A stretch of DNA of 64,000 bases, taken from assembly GCA_021927905.1 (NCBI GenBank), contig BLLK01000045.1:744001-808000 (forward strand), given 5' to 3'. Made by a program: the position numbers and the translations under genes. Shown here piece by piece: positions 10,088 through 19,383 of this stretch; the stretch's first letter is position 1, and each line of letters begins with the position of its first letter. The notes beneath the pieces were generated by a model. That model saw only the letters and a program-made list of their open reading frames with translations. It had not been told where the DNA came from and ran no database searches. This stretch comes from Chaetoceros tenuissimus. Taxonomy: Eukaryota > Bacillariophyta > Thalassiosirophyceae > Chaetocerotales > Chaetocerotaceae.

Positions 10088-10825
10088 ATGCCTCATCATT
10101 TACATGTTCTCACCATCACTCTTCTTATCAAACAACTTCTAGTTTGCTGTTTCTCCCTCGCATTTGCTCTGAGTACGTCACCCTTAGAAAAGATTATGCT
10201 CCCAAAATTAGTCTTACTTGACCGAGATGGTGTCATAAATAGAGATGTTGGTGCTCCTGGTGTCTTGGATAGCTCACAATTAGAGCTGACTCCAAATGCC
10301 GGAGTTGCAATCGGTCGTCTGAAAAGGGCTGGATGTAAAATTGCAGTGGTGACGAACCAGAGTTGCGTAGGAAAAGGTTTGATTAGTGAAGCATATCTTG
10401 TTGAAAATATTCACAAGCAGTTGCAAACAATTCTTTTAGAAGAAGATAGTGATGCACTGATAGAACACTTTTTATACTGCACTTCTCTTCGTGATAGTGG
10501 AGACCCACGTATGAAACCAAATTCGGGAATGCTAATTGAAGCGATGGAAATGTTTAGGTTTAACCCAGAAGAAACAGTTTTGATTGGAGATGCTTTTCGA
10601 GATTTGATCGCAGCATCTGGTGCTGGAATAAAGCTGAGGGTTCTTGTTGAAACGGGTTATGGACACGAATTAATTTCTCGTTCACCCAATCTCAATAAAT
10701 GCGATGGAGTAGAACTAATCGATGATGAAAATTTCAACGATGCACTTATGCCACCTATATCACCTTTCTTATATACGACAAACTTGAATACAGCTGTTGA
10801 ATGGATTTTAAGAGAGCATCAATAG
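10088..10825 (+). CDS. HAD-superfamily phosphatase, GmhB/HisB-N type
   Basis: The frame from 10049 starts with GTG. The ATG at 10088 gives 245 residues with an N-terminal signal-like segment (TITLLIKQLLVCCFSLAFALS). A second ATG at 10196 would give the bare enzyme. The HAD motifs are in order: LLDRDGVINRD (motif I, nucleophile and acid Asp at about residues 44 and 46), VVTNQSCVGKGL (motif II), KPNSGML (Lys of motif III) and LIGDAFRDL (motif IV). This order and DRDGVIN belong to the heptose-bisphosphate/histidinol-phosphate phosphatase group. The zinc-binding Cys loop of bacterial GmhB is absent: only one Cys precedes the RMKP motif. The substrate is therefore open, and the N-terminus suggests an organelle or secretory location. 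Confidence 0.8.
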   Translation: MPHHLHVLTITLLIKQLLVCCFSLAFALSTSPLEKIMLPKLVLLDRDGVINRDVGAPGVLDSSQLELTPNAGVAIGRLKRAGCKIAVVTNQSCVGKGLISEAYLVENIHKQLQTILLEEDSDALIEHFLYCTSLRDSGDPRMKPNSGMLIEAMEMFRFNPEETVLIGDAFRDLIAASGAGIKLRVLVETGYGHELISRSPNLNKCDGVELIDDENFNDALMPPISPFLYTTNLNTAVEWILREHQ

Positions 10826-10856
10826 ACTTCACAAGTACCCTGTATTTTATTTACAT

Positions 10857-12230
10857 TTAATCAAGATCAAGTACATCTTCATCATCATCCTCGTCCTCAT
10901 CCATATCCTCGATGTATTCATCCTCCTCCACATCTTCGAAAGCAGCATAGCCATCATCAATAGGCTCACCCTCTTCTGGTGCATCTTCAGCTCCAATGTT
11001 CCATTTCTTTGCTTCTTCTTCCATTCTTTGTCTACGCTGTCTCTCCATTTCTGCCTTTTCTTCTGGCGTCTTTTCTTTGTAGTTAGGATTCTTAGCTCTA
11101 TGTTCAGCGCGTCTTTTCTCTCTTTCAGCCTTTCTTCCTTCCTTACTTCCGTCATTTTCTGTGCTTCCGCTAGATGCTTTTTCCTTTGGTGCATCCTTCT
11201 TCTTTTGTGAACGCTCTCGCTTTGCCTTCAATTGCGCCTCCAGCTTCTTGGATCTAGTTTTAACCTGAGGTGTTCCACTCAGTTTTTTCGGTGTTACAGA
11301 TCCACTTCTTACATCATTTATTAAATTGCTCATATTATTGAATGAGATGGATTCATTCAATGGGGCGATACTTGTGATGAGTCTTCCATCCTTGGCTTCT
11401 AAACCTCCACTAATCTTTTTGAAAACAACAAAACGATGATGCCCTGCTTCATACTCAGGAAGATATTCCTCCAATCCAGGTAAAATCATGGTTTGAATAT
11501 CTACACTTGCAAATGATACATCTTCATATGTACTCAACATGTTCTTGAAAGCATCTTTCAATGCCTGTGGAGGTGTACCACCTTTTAACAATAAGGCACA
11601 GATATTTTTGTTCAAACATTTTGATTTCAAATCCTTTGTACTTTCAATTTTTGCAGCATGTGGTTCCAACATTCCCTTTAGAAGCTTTGTAAGCATCTTT
11701 CCAGTTTTCAAATGTTTTTCTGGTACCTGCTTTGGAGGTCCAACCTTACCAGAGACAAAGATTGTTGGGCGCTTTTTGAGATTGAGCTTGAACTTTTCTT
11801 GAATAGTTTTACCAGAAGGGAGCGTATGTGCACAATCCATCAAAGAAAATTGTGCAATCATATTGTTATTTGCTTGTAATTCATCCATAGAATCTTGGAA
11901 TACTGAACTGATTGGTAATGGTTTCTTCCCTGATCCCTCCGCAGGTAAAGTATGACACAATACAACATGATTCTTTCCTTCTCCTTCACCAAAGAATACT
12001 TCCCGAAGTGCCAATTCATCGGTAACATCAATTCTAGGAATCTATAAATTGAAGATATTTAGTAAATGAAGAAACGTAACAACTCCTACAATGTTCAAAA
12101 TCAAACTTACATCTGTATTGATTCCCTTCATGAAGTTGTATGCAACTAGAGCCAATACGACACCAATCGCAGGTTTAAGAAGCTTATCAATTGCCGGTGG
12201 CTTCTCTGTCTTTGATTTCTTTCCTGCCAT
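10857..12230 (-). CDS. Membrane-anchored protein with thioredoxin-like region and acidic tail
   Basis: Two exons, 12230-12111 and 12041-10857, join in phase 0 (GT-AG, intron 69 bases) and give 434 residues. The 385-codon second frame alone has only a TTG start. The N-terminus MAGKKSKTEKPP is basic and is followed by one membrane span (PAIGVVLALVAYNFM). The next 200 residues include AQFSLMDCAHTLPSGKTIQEKF and KKRPTIFVSGKV, whose spacing resembles a thioredoxin fold without a CxxC pair (inference). From about residue 285 the chain is Lys/Arg/Glu-rich. It ends in a long Asp/Glu run closing with VLDLD, like a chaperone-type or ER-facing cytosolic tail. I do not recognise a named family. Confidence 0.78.
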
Positions 12231-12562
12231 TTTGTAGTTAGAACAAGCTTTTTGAGAAATGTAATAGCGTCAAGGAGTGCATTTTGAATTTCTAACAATC
12301 AACATGATGCAAACGCATCAAGAAAATGATAGGCCAACAAAGATCAACGCGTGGAACAGAAGTGAATATGATGTCACTTTTAGGCCTATTTGGATGTCTT
12401 ATGCTTGTCATTGTTATCCATCCATCGTCCTTACTAAACTTGGAAGTATTGATTACGTATCTTTTATTACAACACCAATAATTACCTTGCTTGTATTACA
12501 CACATACAACAAATAGGATCAATACAACTATCCTCCTGTGTCAAGTTTAGTTTGAATGCGAT
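12231..12562. other. Divergent promoter region
   Basis: This region lies between the minus-strand membrane-protein gene and the plus-strand DUF2358-like gene. A 79-codon frame at 12277-12516 starts with a non-ATG codon. Nothing else was seen. Confidence 0.4.
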
Positions 12563-13141
12563 ATGCTTTTTTCTAGAATTATCTTCCTTTCAACACTGTT
12601 GACTGTTGTCGTCAGCTACACTCCATCTGGTTCTACGTCATCATCTTCGCGATCTCAATTTCTCAAGTCAGCTTTTGCTTCCACGGCTGCGATTGCGTTC
12701 GCCCCCGATGTTACCCTAGCTAACGATAAGCAATTGAATCTTTCACCGTCCGATATAGCAGCAATTGTTAAGAAAGACTTGGTCGAAAATGCGTTCCTTA
12801 CAAATGGAAAGTTGACAAGATCTATTTACGACGAGAAAGCAACATTCACCGATGAAATCGACACATATGGACTTGATCAATGGATAAAAGGAACATCGAA
12901 ACTTTTTGTTGGACCACCTGGATCCAGGGTTTCTTTAGTTGGTCCAGTAGAAGCTTCGGACAAAGAAATTGTTTTCCGTTTTGAAGAAGACTTGATGTTC
13001 AATATTCCATTCAAGCCAGTTGTGAATCTTTCAGGAAAAGTTGTTTTGGAAAGGGATTTAGGGACTGGATTGATTACATCTTATAGAGAATTCTGGGATC
13101 AGGATGTCAAGACTGTTTTGAAGAGTGCAAAGTTCAAGTAG
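12563..13141 (+). CDS. DUF2358-like plastid protein with lumen-type leader
   Basis: A frame of 192 residues starts at a true ATG. Residues 1-18 are a signal peptide. They are followed by a Ser-rich stretch and a second hydrophobic segment (FLKSAFASTAAIAFAPDVTLA) that looks like a thylakoid-lumen signal. The mature part, about residues 55-190, shows the pattern of DUF2358, an NTF2-like fold found in cyanobacteria and plastids: DIAAIVKKDLVENAFLTNGKLTRSIYDEKATFTDEIDTYG early, FRFEEDLMFNIPF in the middle and SYREFWDQDVKTVL at the end. The biochemical role of the family is not established. Location in the plastid is inferred from the leader. Confidence 0.75.
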   Translation: MLFSRIIFLSTLLTVVVSYTPSGSTSSSSRSQFLKSAFASTAAIAFAPDVTLANDKQLNLSPSDIAAIVKKDLVENAFLTNGKLTRSIYDEKATFTDEIDTYGLDQWIKGTSKLFVGPPGSRVSLVGPVEASDKEIVFRFEEDLMFNIPFKPVVNLSGKVVLERDLGTGLITSYREFWDQDVKTVLKSAKFK

Positions 13142-13255
13142 AATAATAACTACATATGCTACCTCTAGGTCATTTATATTTCATTATTAATTTACTCCAA
13201 ACATTCTATTAATTTGATTAGCTTGTTCTACTTCACAAGAATAGATTATATACCC

Positions 13256-15029
13256 TTAAACAACGCATACATCCTCAAAGAAGCATTGGTGAAGATGCTT
13301 GATTGCGTCTTCAATCTGCTCATTCTTGAGAACAAAACTAATGTTGACCTTGGATGCACCTTGACTCATCATCTCAACCTTGATGTTTTCTTTGTCAAAC
13401 ACACGGAATGCAGTTGCCAAAACTTCTGACGATCTCTCAACATCGGTAATAAGGGTAAGAATTGCTCTGTCCTGCTTTACCTTGACATTTGCGTATTCAG
13501 ACAATTTCTCTACTGCTTGATGAATATTTTCTTCTTTCTGCTTTTTATCGAAAGTAAGTGAAACAGAAACCTCAGAAGAAGCAAGTACATCAACTGATAA
13601 TTTATTTTGCTCAAGATCCTTGAAAACATTTGCAAGGAAACCATATGCTCCAAGCATTTGTGTTGATTCAATATCAAGAAGCTGGATTCCACGCTTGCAT
13701 GTGATAGCAGTTACCTACATATTGAAAACATTAGTGACTTCTGCTTTCATCAATATAAAAAAGAATCTAAATGCTAGCGATTCACTTACCAAACGAGGAG
13801 CAGGTCCATCTCTCTTGGAAATAACAGTTCCCTTTGCACTTGGGTTGTAAGAGTTCTTTACACGCACAGGAACGTCAAACTTCATTGCAGGTTGCATTGC
13901 GATAGGATGAAGTACCTGTGCACCGAAGTATGCCAACTCAGAAGCTTCATCATAACTAACATCCTCAACTGGTACAGCCTTCTTGACCACACGTGGATCG
14001 GTGGACAAAATACCATCTACATCCTTCCATACTTGGATCTCATCTAATTCACAGAATGCTCCAATAGCAGTTGCGCTCAAATCACTACCTCCACGTCCTA
14101 AAGTGGTGATCTTTCCATTAGGATCATGTCCAATAAATCCAGTTACAACAGCTACTACATCAGGATCAAGTCTTTCATTGAAAGATTTTCTGATTGCTTC
14201 TTCTGCCTCTGGAAGCAATTTTGCATCTCCAAAGTTGGAATCAGTCAACATACCAATATCCCAGGAATCAAATGCTTGAGCTGGAACTCCAATCTGATTC
14301 AATCTAGCAGCTACAATTCTAACTGAGCATCTTTCCCCATAAGATACAAGTTGATCAAGAGATTTTGGACTCAATTCTTGAATCAACTTAACTCCATTCA
14401 ACAAATCTTCACATTCGTCCAAAAGTGCAGTTACTTCAGCTCTTACATCGTCATTCAAGTCAAATTCATCCAAAGCTGCATTATGAAGGGTACGAATTGC
14501 ATCAATATTAACACGTCCCTCAAGTGCAAAGTCTCCTGCTGAAAGGAGGGAGTTGGTAGTTTTTCCCATTGCAGAACAGATGACTGCGCGTGGGCGATAT
14601 CCTGCTGCTATTTGATCTTTGATGAGTGCAGTCACATGATGAATTCTATCAGCATCAGCAAGGGAAGATCCTCCGAATTTCATGGTTACATCGATTTTCT
14701 CCTTTGGTGATCAAGGTTTGTAGATGAGTCAAAACATACATTGCAACATGGTTCAAGCGAAAGATGGGAAACAGAACATGAGAATGGAGTTAGATCTTTT
14801 GATAAAAGCAATTCCATCTTGTCATAGCAAAGCGACAAAGACTTACATTTTTGCCTTCCATACGAGTCATGCTCTGCTTTTCCTTAAAGTCAGATACAAC
14901 ATCATTTTCAGCCATTGAAAGAACATTGTATGGAGTTACTACAGCTCTTTGTGCAACAAGCGGGGATGTAGTGAACGCCGACACTGAGGCCAAGCTCACA
15001 AGAGAGATAGCAATAGTTGAAATTCTCAT
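13256..15029 (-). CDS. Plastid aspartate kinase, monofunctional
   Basis: Three exons (15029-14847, about 14701-13790, 13714-13256) join in phase 0 to give about 517 residues. The acceptor of exon 2 could also lie 3 bases further in. Exon 1 is almost only leader: a signal peptide, then the SVSAFTTSP junction for plastid import. Exon 2 carries the kinase: KFGGSSLADADRI, SYGERCSVRIVAARL and TTLGRGGSDLSATAIG, with KDVDGILSTDPRVV nucleotide-binding residues. Exon 3 holds two ACT regulatory domains (SVDVLASSEVSVSLTFD and ENIKVEMMSQGASKVNISFV). The enzyme phosphorylates aspartate at the start of lysine, threonine and methionine synthesis, and ACT domains normally give lysine or threonine feedback. 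It lacks a homoserine dehydrogenase half. Confidence 0.92.
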
Positions 15030-15586
15030 GGTTGCAAAGTTTCAAGATATAAGTCTGGTATGAATATAAGGAAACAGTGAGGTTGTCAAGGCAATGAGGA
15101 CCTTTATGAAGTCTTTGTTCGGAGAGAAAAAGGTTGAAGATGATGGATTGGAGGGCTGTGTGTCTTCAAGAAAATGGAAAAATGTGCATCCATCCAATGG
15201 CAATGGATCCAAATAAAATGACGTCCATTTCCCAAGCTAAAGCGGTTTCTTTTATCCTATTTGGTAGGGGTATCTGAATTTTTCAAAAGTGTCCATTCTT
15301 GAGGGATTGAGCATGCTTGTGTGGAGTTTCGTGTAAGGACGTAGCTTTTGTCATTTTGTCTAAAACCGCCCACTTTCCTTTATTTCAATTCCAAGCAGCA
15401 GCTACAGTCCGATTCAAATAGCATTGTCAATTTGTAGAGGATAGTCTCCATCCATCTATCGAAACTTAAACCACACAAAGAATATTACTACTGAGGTATC
15501 AGAGTTGATTAGAGTGAAGTTTTTAGCCGCGATATCATCAAGATCTCATTGCCCTAGCTTTATTAGATTCACATGTTGTTTGGTTT
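15030..15586. other. Divergent promoter region
   Basis: This region lies between the aspartate kinase and VASt-protein genes. It contains a TGACGT half-site at 15219-15224. No gene was seen. Confidence 0.4.
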
Positions 15587-17575
15587 ATGCAGACCTACAA
15601 GAAGGTAACCAAGATGGCAATCCATAACAAAGAAAGACATGTATCGACGGGTACAACAGTTCTTCATGCAACTGACTCAATAGAATTAGCAGTATCAACT
15701 CCAGATTCATCTAGCTCTAAGCAACAACGACGCTCGAAAAGTACCAAAGACAAGCGAACGCCTAGTTTACCAAAAGTTAGAGATCTATTCAAAATAAAAA
15801 AGACACCCAGTAGAAGGTTCTTAAGATCTTCCAAGTCTTGTGATGATTTGGCATCATCACAAGAAGTTGTAATAACTCCAAAAGTTAAAAGGAATTCTTT
15901 GACCGTTGATGTACCCGATGTACCTAGGATAAATACCGATTTGCGAACAATAGCATACAAGCCTAATAATGATGATACAGCATCTGCTCCAGATGCAATT
16001 CCAACTGGCTCTTCTGCCAGTACGACTTCAAAGTCAACGATAGGTGATGATTCAACCATGATGCAATGTACATTTTCTGATTCAATAAACTTGGCATGGG
16101 GAGATGATTTACCACAAGAGTCATTTTTTGCTGTTACAGATTTTACGAAATCCAATTGGATGGAAACTGTAACTTCACAGTCTACGCAATCATTGTCATT
16201 AGGTTTCATCTCAGTGATGGCAGCAACTGTAGTGATTCATCCAATCATTTTTGTCACAGGAGCAGCGGCTGCTGTATGGGCGGTTGGTGTAGTTCATGCA
16301 GTGGAGAAAGGATATCAATTCTTTACTGATGGTGAATTCCAGCAGCTATTTTGGGCAGATTCAGAGGATGTACAAGATGAAGATAAAGTAGAAGAAAAGC
16401 AGGCAGAAAAAGTATGCGAAGATTCATCGCACACTCAATCCTCAAGTACAGCAATGAGTCCATGTTCTGATCCACCTTCGCCTCTTTTCTCTCCAAGAGA
16501 AAAGTCTAATAGACGTCATATTAATCCCATGGACAAAGCAATTTTGGCGCACTTTCCACAGCTTGATAATGAGGTTGTGACAGCAGAATTTCCAGGGTTG
16601 AATGCGTTAGAGTTTTTCTATGTATTTTTCTCGGACAAGGCTCCATTTTCTTGGAAAGAGTTTCAAGAGTCAATTGGCGATGTAGATATTAATTATGGCA
16701 AATGGGATAAACAAAAGGAGACCCCTTTCACATTTCATCCTAGTGTTTTAAATGCACCCCGCGAGTCATTGCCAAAATTGCCTGCTTCATCCCGTAAAGA
16801 AAGAGTGCTAGAGTTTAAAACTCTTACGAAAAGTTATTTCGGGCCAGCATACGCCAAGGCTAGGAAAGTACAGCGAGTCACCAAGTTTTCAACTAGACTT
16901 GTGATTATTGAATGTAAAACAGAACTGTTTAATATTCCATACTCTGACCGCTTTTTCGTACTCGAACGGTGGGTCATCGAGTCTACTAAGCATGATAAAT
17001 CGGTCAATCCTGCTATGTTATATAATACAAAGATATCCGTATCGGTACAAGTATTCATGCTGAAGCCCTGTAATTTTGAGAAGCAAATTAGGTCAAAAAC
17101 TCTCTCAACCATGACTGGTTTAGTTACTACTTGGTGTGAGAAAGCTACAAAAGCATTGGATCTCACTCTGAAAAAGAAATTAGAACGAATGCGATTAAAG
17201 TTGGATACTCAAGATACCAAAAGCATTTACAGCTATCACAGCGCCAATACAGCACTATCAAAGCCACTCAAATCCTCTTTGTTATCCAATTCTAATAGTG
17301 ACATTAGACCCAAAGGGGGCAAAGAACAGGCATTATTGAAAATTCACAACAAACAGTTGAAAATCATAGAAAAGAAAATCGCCGCTGGTGATATGGAATG
17401 CATCGAAACAAAACATTGTCAGCTCGCTGGGGAAGGGTTAGCTTTCGCAAGAGTTCTAGGTCAAGATGATAATAATGACAGCAATAACGCAAATCAAGAA
17501 GAAACAAACACGAAGATGGAGAAGAAGAAGAGTAAAAACCTCAAGAGACTTGTCTTCAAGAAAAAGAATAGATAG
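15587..17575 (+). CDS. VASt-domain membrane protein, probable lipid-transfer factor
   Basis: An intronless frame of 662 residues starts at ATG 15587. Residues 1-200 are a disordered, basic Ser/Lys-rich region. A hydrophobic stretch at about 205-245 (ISVMAATVVIHPIIFVTGAAAAVWAVGVV) can span or dip into a membrane. Residues about 315-520 show the VASt pattern: AEFPGLNALEFFYVFFSDKA, then GPAYAKARKVQRVTKFSTRL, PYSDRFFVLERWVIES and SVSVQVFMLKPCNFEKQIRSK. VASt domains (plant VAD1, yeast Lam/Ltc, animal GRAMD1) hold and move sterols at contact sites. Here I see no GRAM domain, and the membrane segment precedes VASt rather than following it. The tail is Lys-rich. Lipid transfer is inferred from the family. 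Confidence 0.7.
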   Translation: MQTYKKVTKMAIHNKERHVSTGTTVLHATDSIELAVSTPDSSSSKQQRRSKSTKDKRTPSLPKVRDLFKIKKTPSRRFLRSSKSCDDLASSQEVVITPKVKRNSLTVDVPDVPRINTDLRTIAYKPNNDDTASAPDAIPTGSSASTTSKSTIGDDSTMMQCTFSDSINLAWGDDLPQESFFAVTDFTKSNWMETVTSQSTQSLSLGFISVMAATVVIHPIIFVTGAAAAVWAVGVVHAVEKGYQFFTDGEFQQLFWADSEDVQDEDKVEEKQAEKVCEDSSHTQSSSTAMSPCSDPPSPLFSPREKSNRRHINPMDKAILAHFPQLDNEVVTAEFPGLNALEFFYVFFSDKAPFSWKEFQESIGDVDINYGKWDKQKETPFTFHPSVLNAPRESLPKLPASSRKERVLEFKTLTKSYFGPAYAKARKVQRVTKFSTRLVIIECKTELFNIPYSDRFFVLERWVIESTKHDKSVNPAMLYNTKISVSVQVFMLKPCNFEKQIRSKTLSTMTGLVTTWCEKATKALDLTLKKKLERMRLKLDTQDTKSIYSYHSANTALSKPLKSSLLSNSNSDIRPKGGKEQALLKIHNKQLKIIEKKIAAGDMECIETKHCQLAGEGLAFARVLGQDDNNDSNNANQEETNTKMEKKKSKNLKRLVFKKKNR

Positions 17576-17685
17576 CAACCTTTAAAAAGTCTTTCATCAC
17601 CACTATTAAGTCTAAACACTATTATTTGACATGCATTCTACATACCATTCACTACTGACGTAGCGTCATTGTTTTCGAGGAATCA

Positions 17686-17711
17686 ATAGCTAGCTACGTA
17701 TAGCTAGCTAT
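17686..17711. repeat. Perfect 11-bp inverted repeat
   Basis: ATAGCTAGCTA and its exact reverse complement are separated by CGTA, upstream of the mpaB-like gene. It could form a hairpin or bind a dimeric factor. Confidence 0.6.
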
Positions 17712-17719
17712 GTAGTATC

Positions 17720-17727
17720 TGACGTCA
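17720..17727. promoter_or_regulatory. CRE palindrome TGACGTCA
   Basis: A full cAMP-response-type palindrome lies 120 bases before the mpaB-like start. In the diatom Phaeodactylum, TGACGT/ACGTCA sites act as CO2/cAMP-responsive elements. The same role here is inference. A TGACG-TAG-CGTCA dyad lies at 17656-17668. Confidence 0.35.
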
Positions 17728-17847
17728 TTTTCCTTGGCTATGTTTTTACAGAATTCTTCAATGCAACTCTTTTCATCTGATAATGCCAATGATCGCGTGT
17801 CGATCTTCTTCCATAAAATGGTATGTCTGAGTTAAATATGTACTATT

Positions 17848-19016
17848 ATGAAAGAATTTTCCATGGATTTCAAAAAAGCAGCTGGTGCTGGCATCATTGG
17901 AGTCTTGACGTTGCTTCAATATGTACATTCTAAAAGAAGAAAGATTCTGGAAGAATTGGAAAGGATGCCTTCACCAACAAATGCCAGAGAAGCACACGAA
18001 ATATGCAAAAGATTCTGCTGGCAATACTTTCCTTTCGTTGCGACCAAGGCGCTTGAGTTTGGCTTGTTCAAAACATATGGTAAGTTCATGAAAATAAAAT
18101 GAGATATCAAGATACACATGACTAACACTTCAACAGGCATCCCAAGTATTAGTTCGATATTAAATGAAACACGGGAATTGATTGATAATACCAATAAACG
18201 ATACGATGATACTGATATTCTAATCAGAGAATTTCTTGAACATGACCCTGAATCTAAGCGAGCAATGGTATCTCTTGAAAGAATGAATTTTATACATTCT
18301 CATTATCAAATCTCAAATAGAGATTACCTCTACGTCCTCGCAGTTTTTATTGTTGAACCAATTGTTTGGATACGAAAGTATGGCTGGCGAAATCCTCATC
18401 CAAAAGAAGAACTTGCAGCTTACTTAAGATGGAAGGATATAGGTAAGAAAAATGTACAAAGTTTTTCAAATTTGATCAAAGTGAGTATGATTGCTCACGA
18501 TCATATATAGCTGAGAAGATGGGAATAAAATCAGTGCCTGAATCTTTCAAAGATGTTGAGATGATGATGGAAAAATACGAAGAAAGATATATGAAATACG
18601 CAGAAAGCAACAAAGATCTTTCTGAATCTACAATGAAGTTGCTCTTAAGCAAGATTCCTTTCAAATCGTTACACCCGACATTGCTTCATCCCATCATTGC
18701 AGCACTCTGTCCTGATCGCCTCCGTCGTGCTATGGGGCTGAGAGAGCCTTCAAATACTCTTCAGAAGCTCGTTCCATTTGCCTTGCAGCTGCACTCATTC
18801 CTAAATAGACATTTTATTCCACCTAGATCATCACCAATTCTTCGTTGTAGTGAAAGTGATAGCAAATACATCCCATTAGAACCAGGCGTTCAGAACACTA
18901 CTATGTTGTACACAAATTTTGACGATTATGAAGCAACATACAAAAATGGATATATAATTGAAGAGTTGGGACCACATCATTTGAGTGAAAAGCATTGGTG
19001 TCCTATGTTGAAATAA
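17848..19016 (+). CDS. mpaB/DUF2236-type oxygenase-like protein
   Basis: Three exons (17848-18079, 18137-18442, 18511-19016) with GT-AG introns of 57 and 68 bases give 347 residues. A short hydrophobic segment near the N-terminus (AGAGIIGVLTLLQYV) suggests a membrane anchor. The core resembles the DUF2236 / ER-bound oxygenase mpaB family: an Asp-Pro-Glu-containing entry (EHDPESKRAMVSLERMNFIHSHYQISNRDYLYVLAVFIVEPIVWI), then LRWKDIAEKMGI and a helix with EMMMEKYEERYM. A final ALCPDRLRRAMGLREP is the usual closing segment. Fungal mpaB cleaves a terpenoid side chain, and related rubber oxygenases bind haem. The substrate here is unknown. The separate open frames in this locus are its exons. Confidence 0.75.
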
Positions 19017-19158
19017 TTATACTTATAAATATCCTTGAATTGAAATTTTGAATTGAACTTAGTGCCGGACAGACTAAAACGTCCCATTTTTGCCTCTTCA
19101 ACCTTCAACTCTACTTACCAAACTACTATTACGTGTATCTAGTAGGTACCATGGTAGT

Positions 19159-19190
19159 CTACGCTTGGCCACAAAACCGCCGGCAGTTTT
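19159..19190 (+). repeat. Left terminal inverted repeat
   Basis: It starts CTACGCTTGGCCACAAAAC and runs into a nearly palindromic AAAACCGCCGGCAGTTTT. The first 19 bases match the right end exactly in inverse orientation. Confidence 0.8.
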
Positions 19191-19383
19191 CCCGCAAAAA
19201 GTGAGAACGCTCTCACCACACACATAAAAACAAACACAAAAGCACTTCTCATATCAACACAACAAGCATACAAATATTAACTTAGAATGAAAACAAATAC
19301 ATAAGCTATTCCTATTTCTATTCTAATTAATTGGGGCCGAGCGCTTGCTGGAAATTATGCCACAGCGCAAGTGAATGTAAGAG

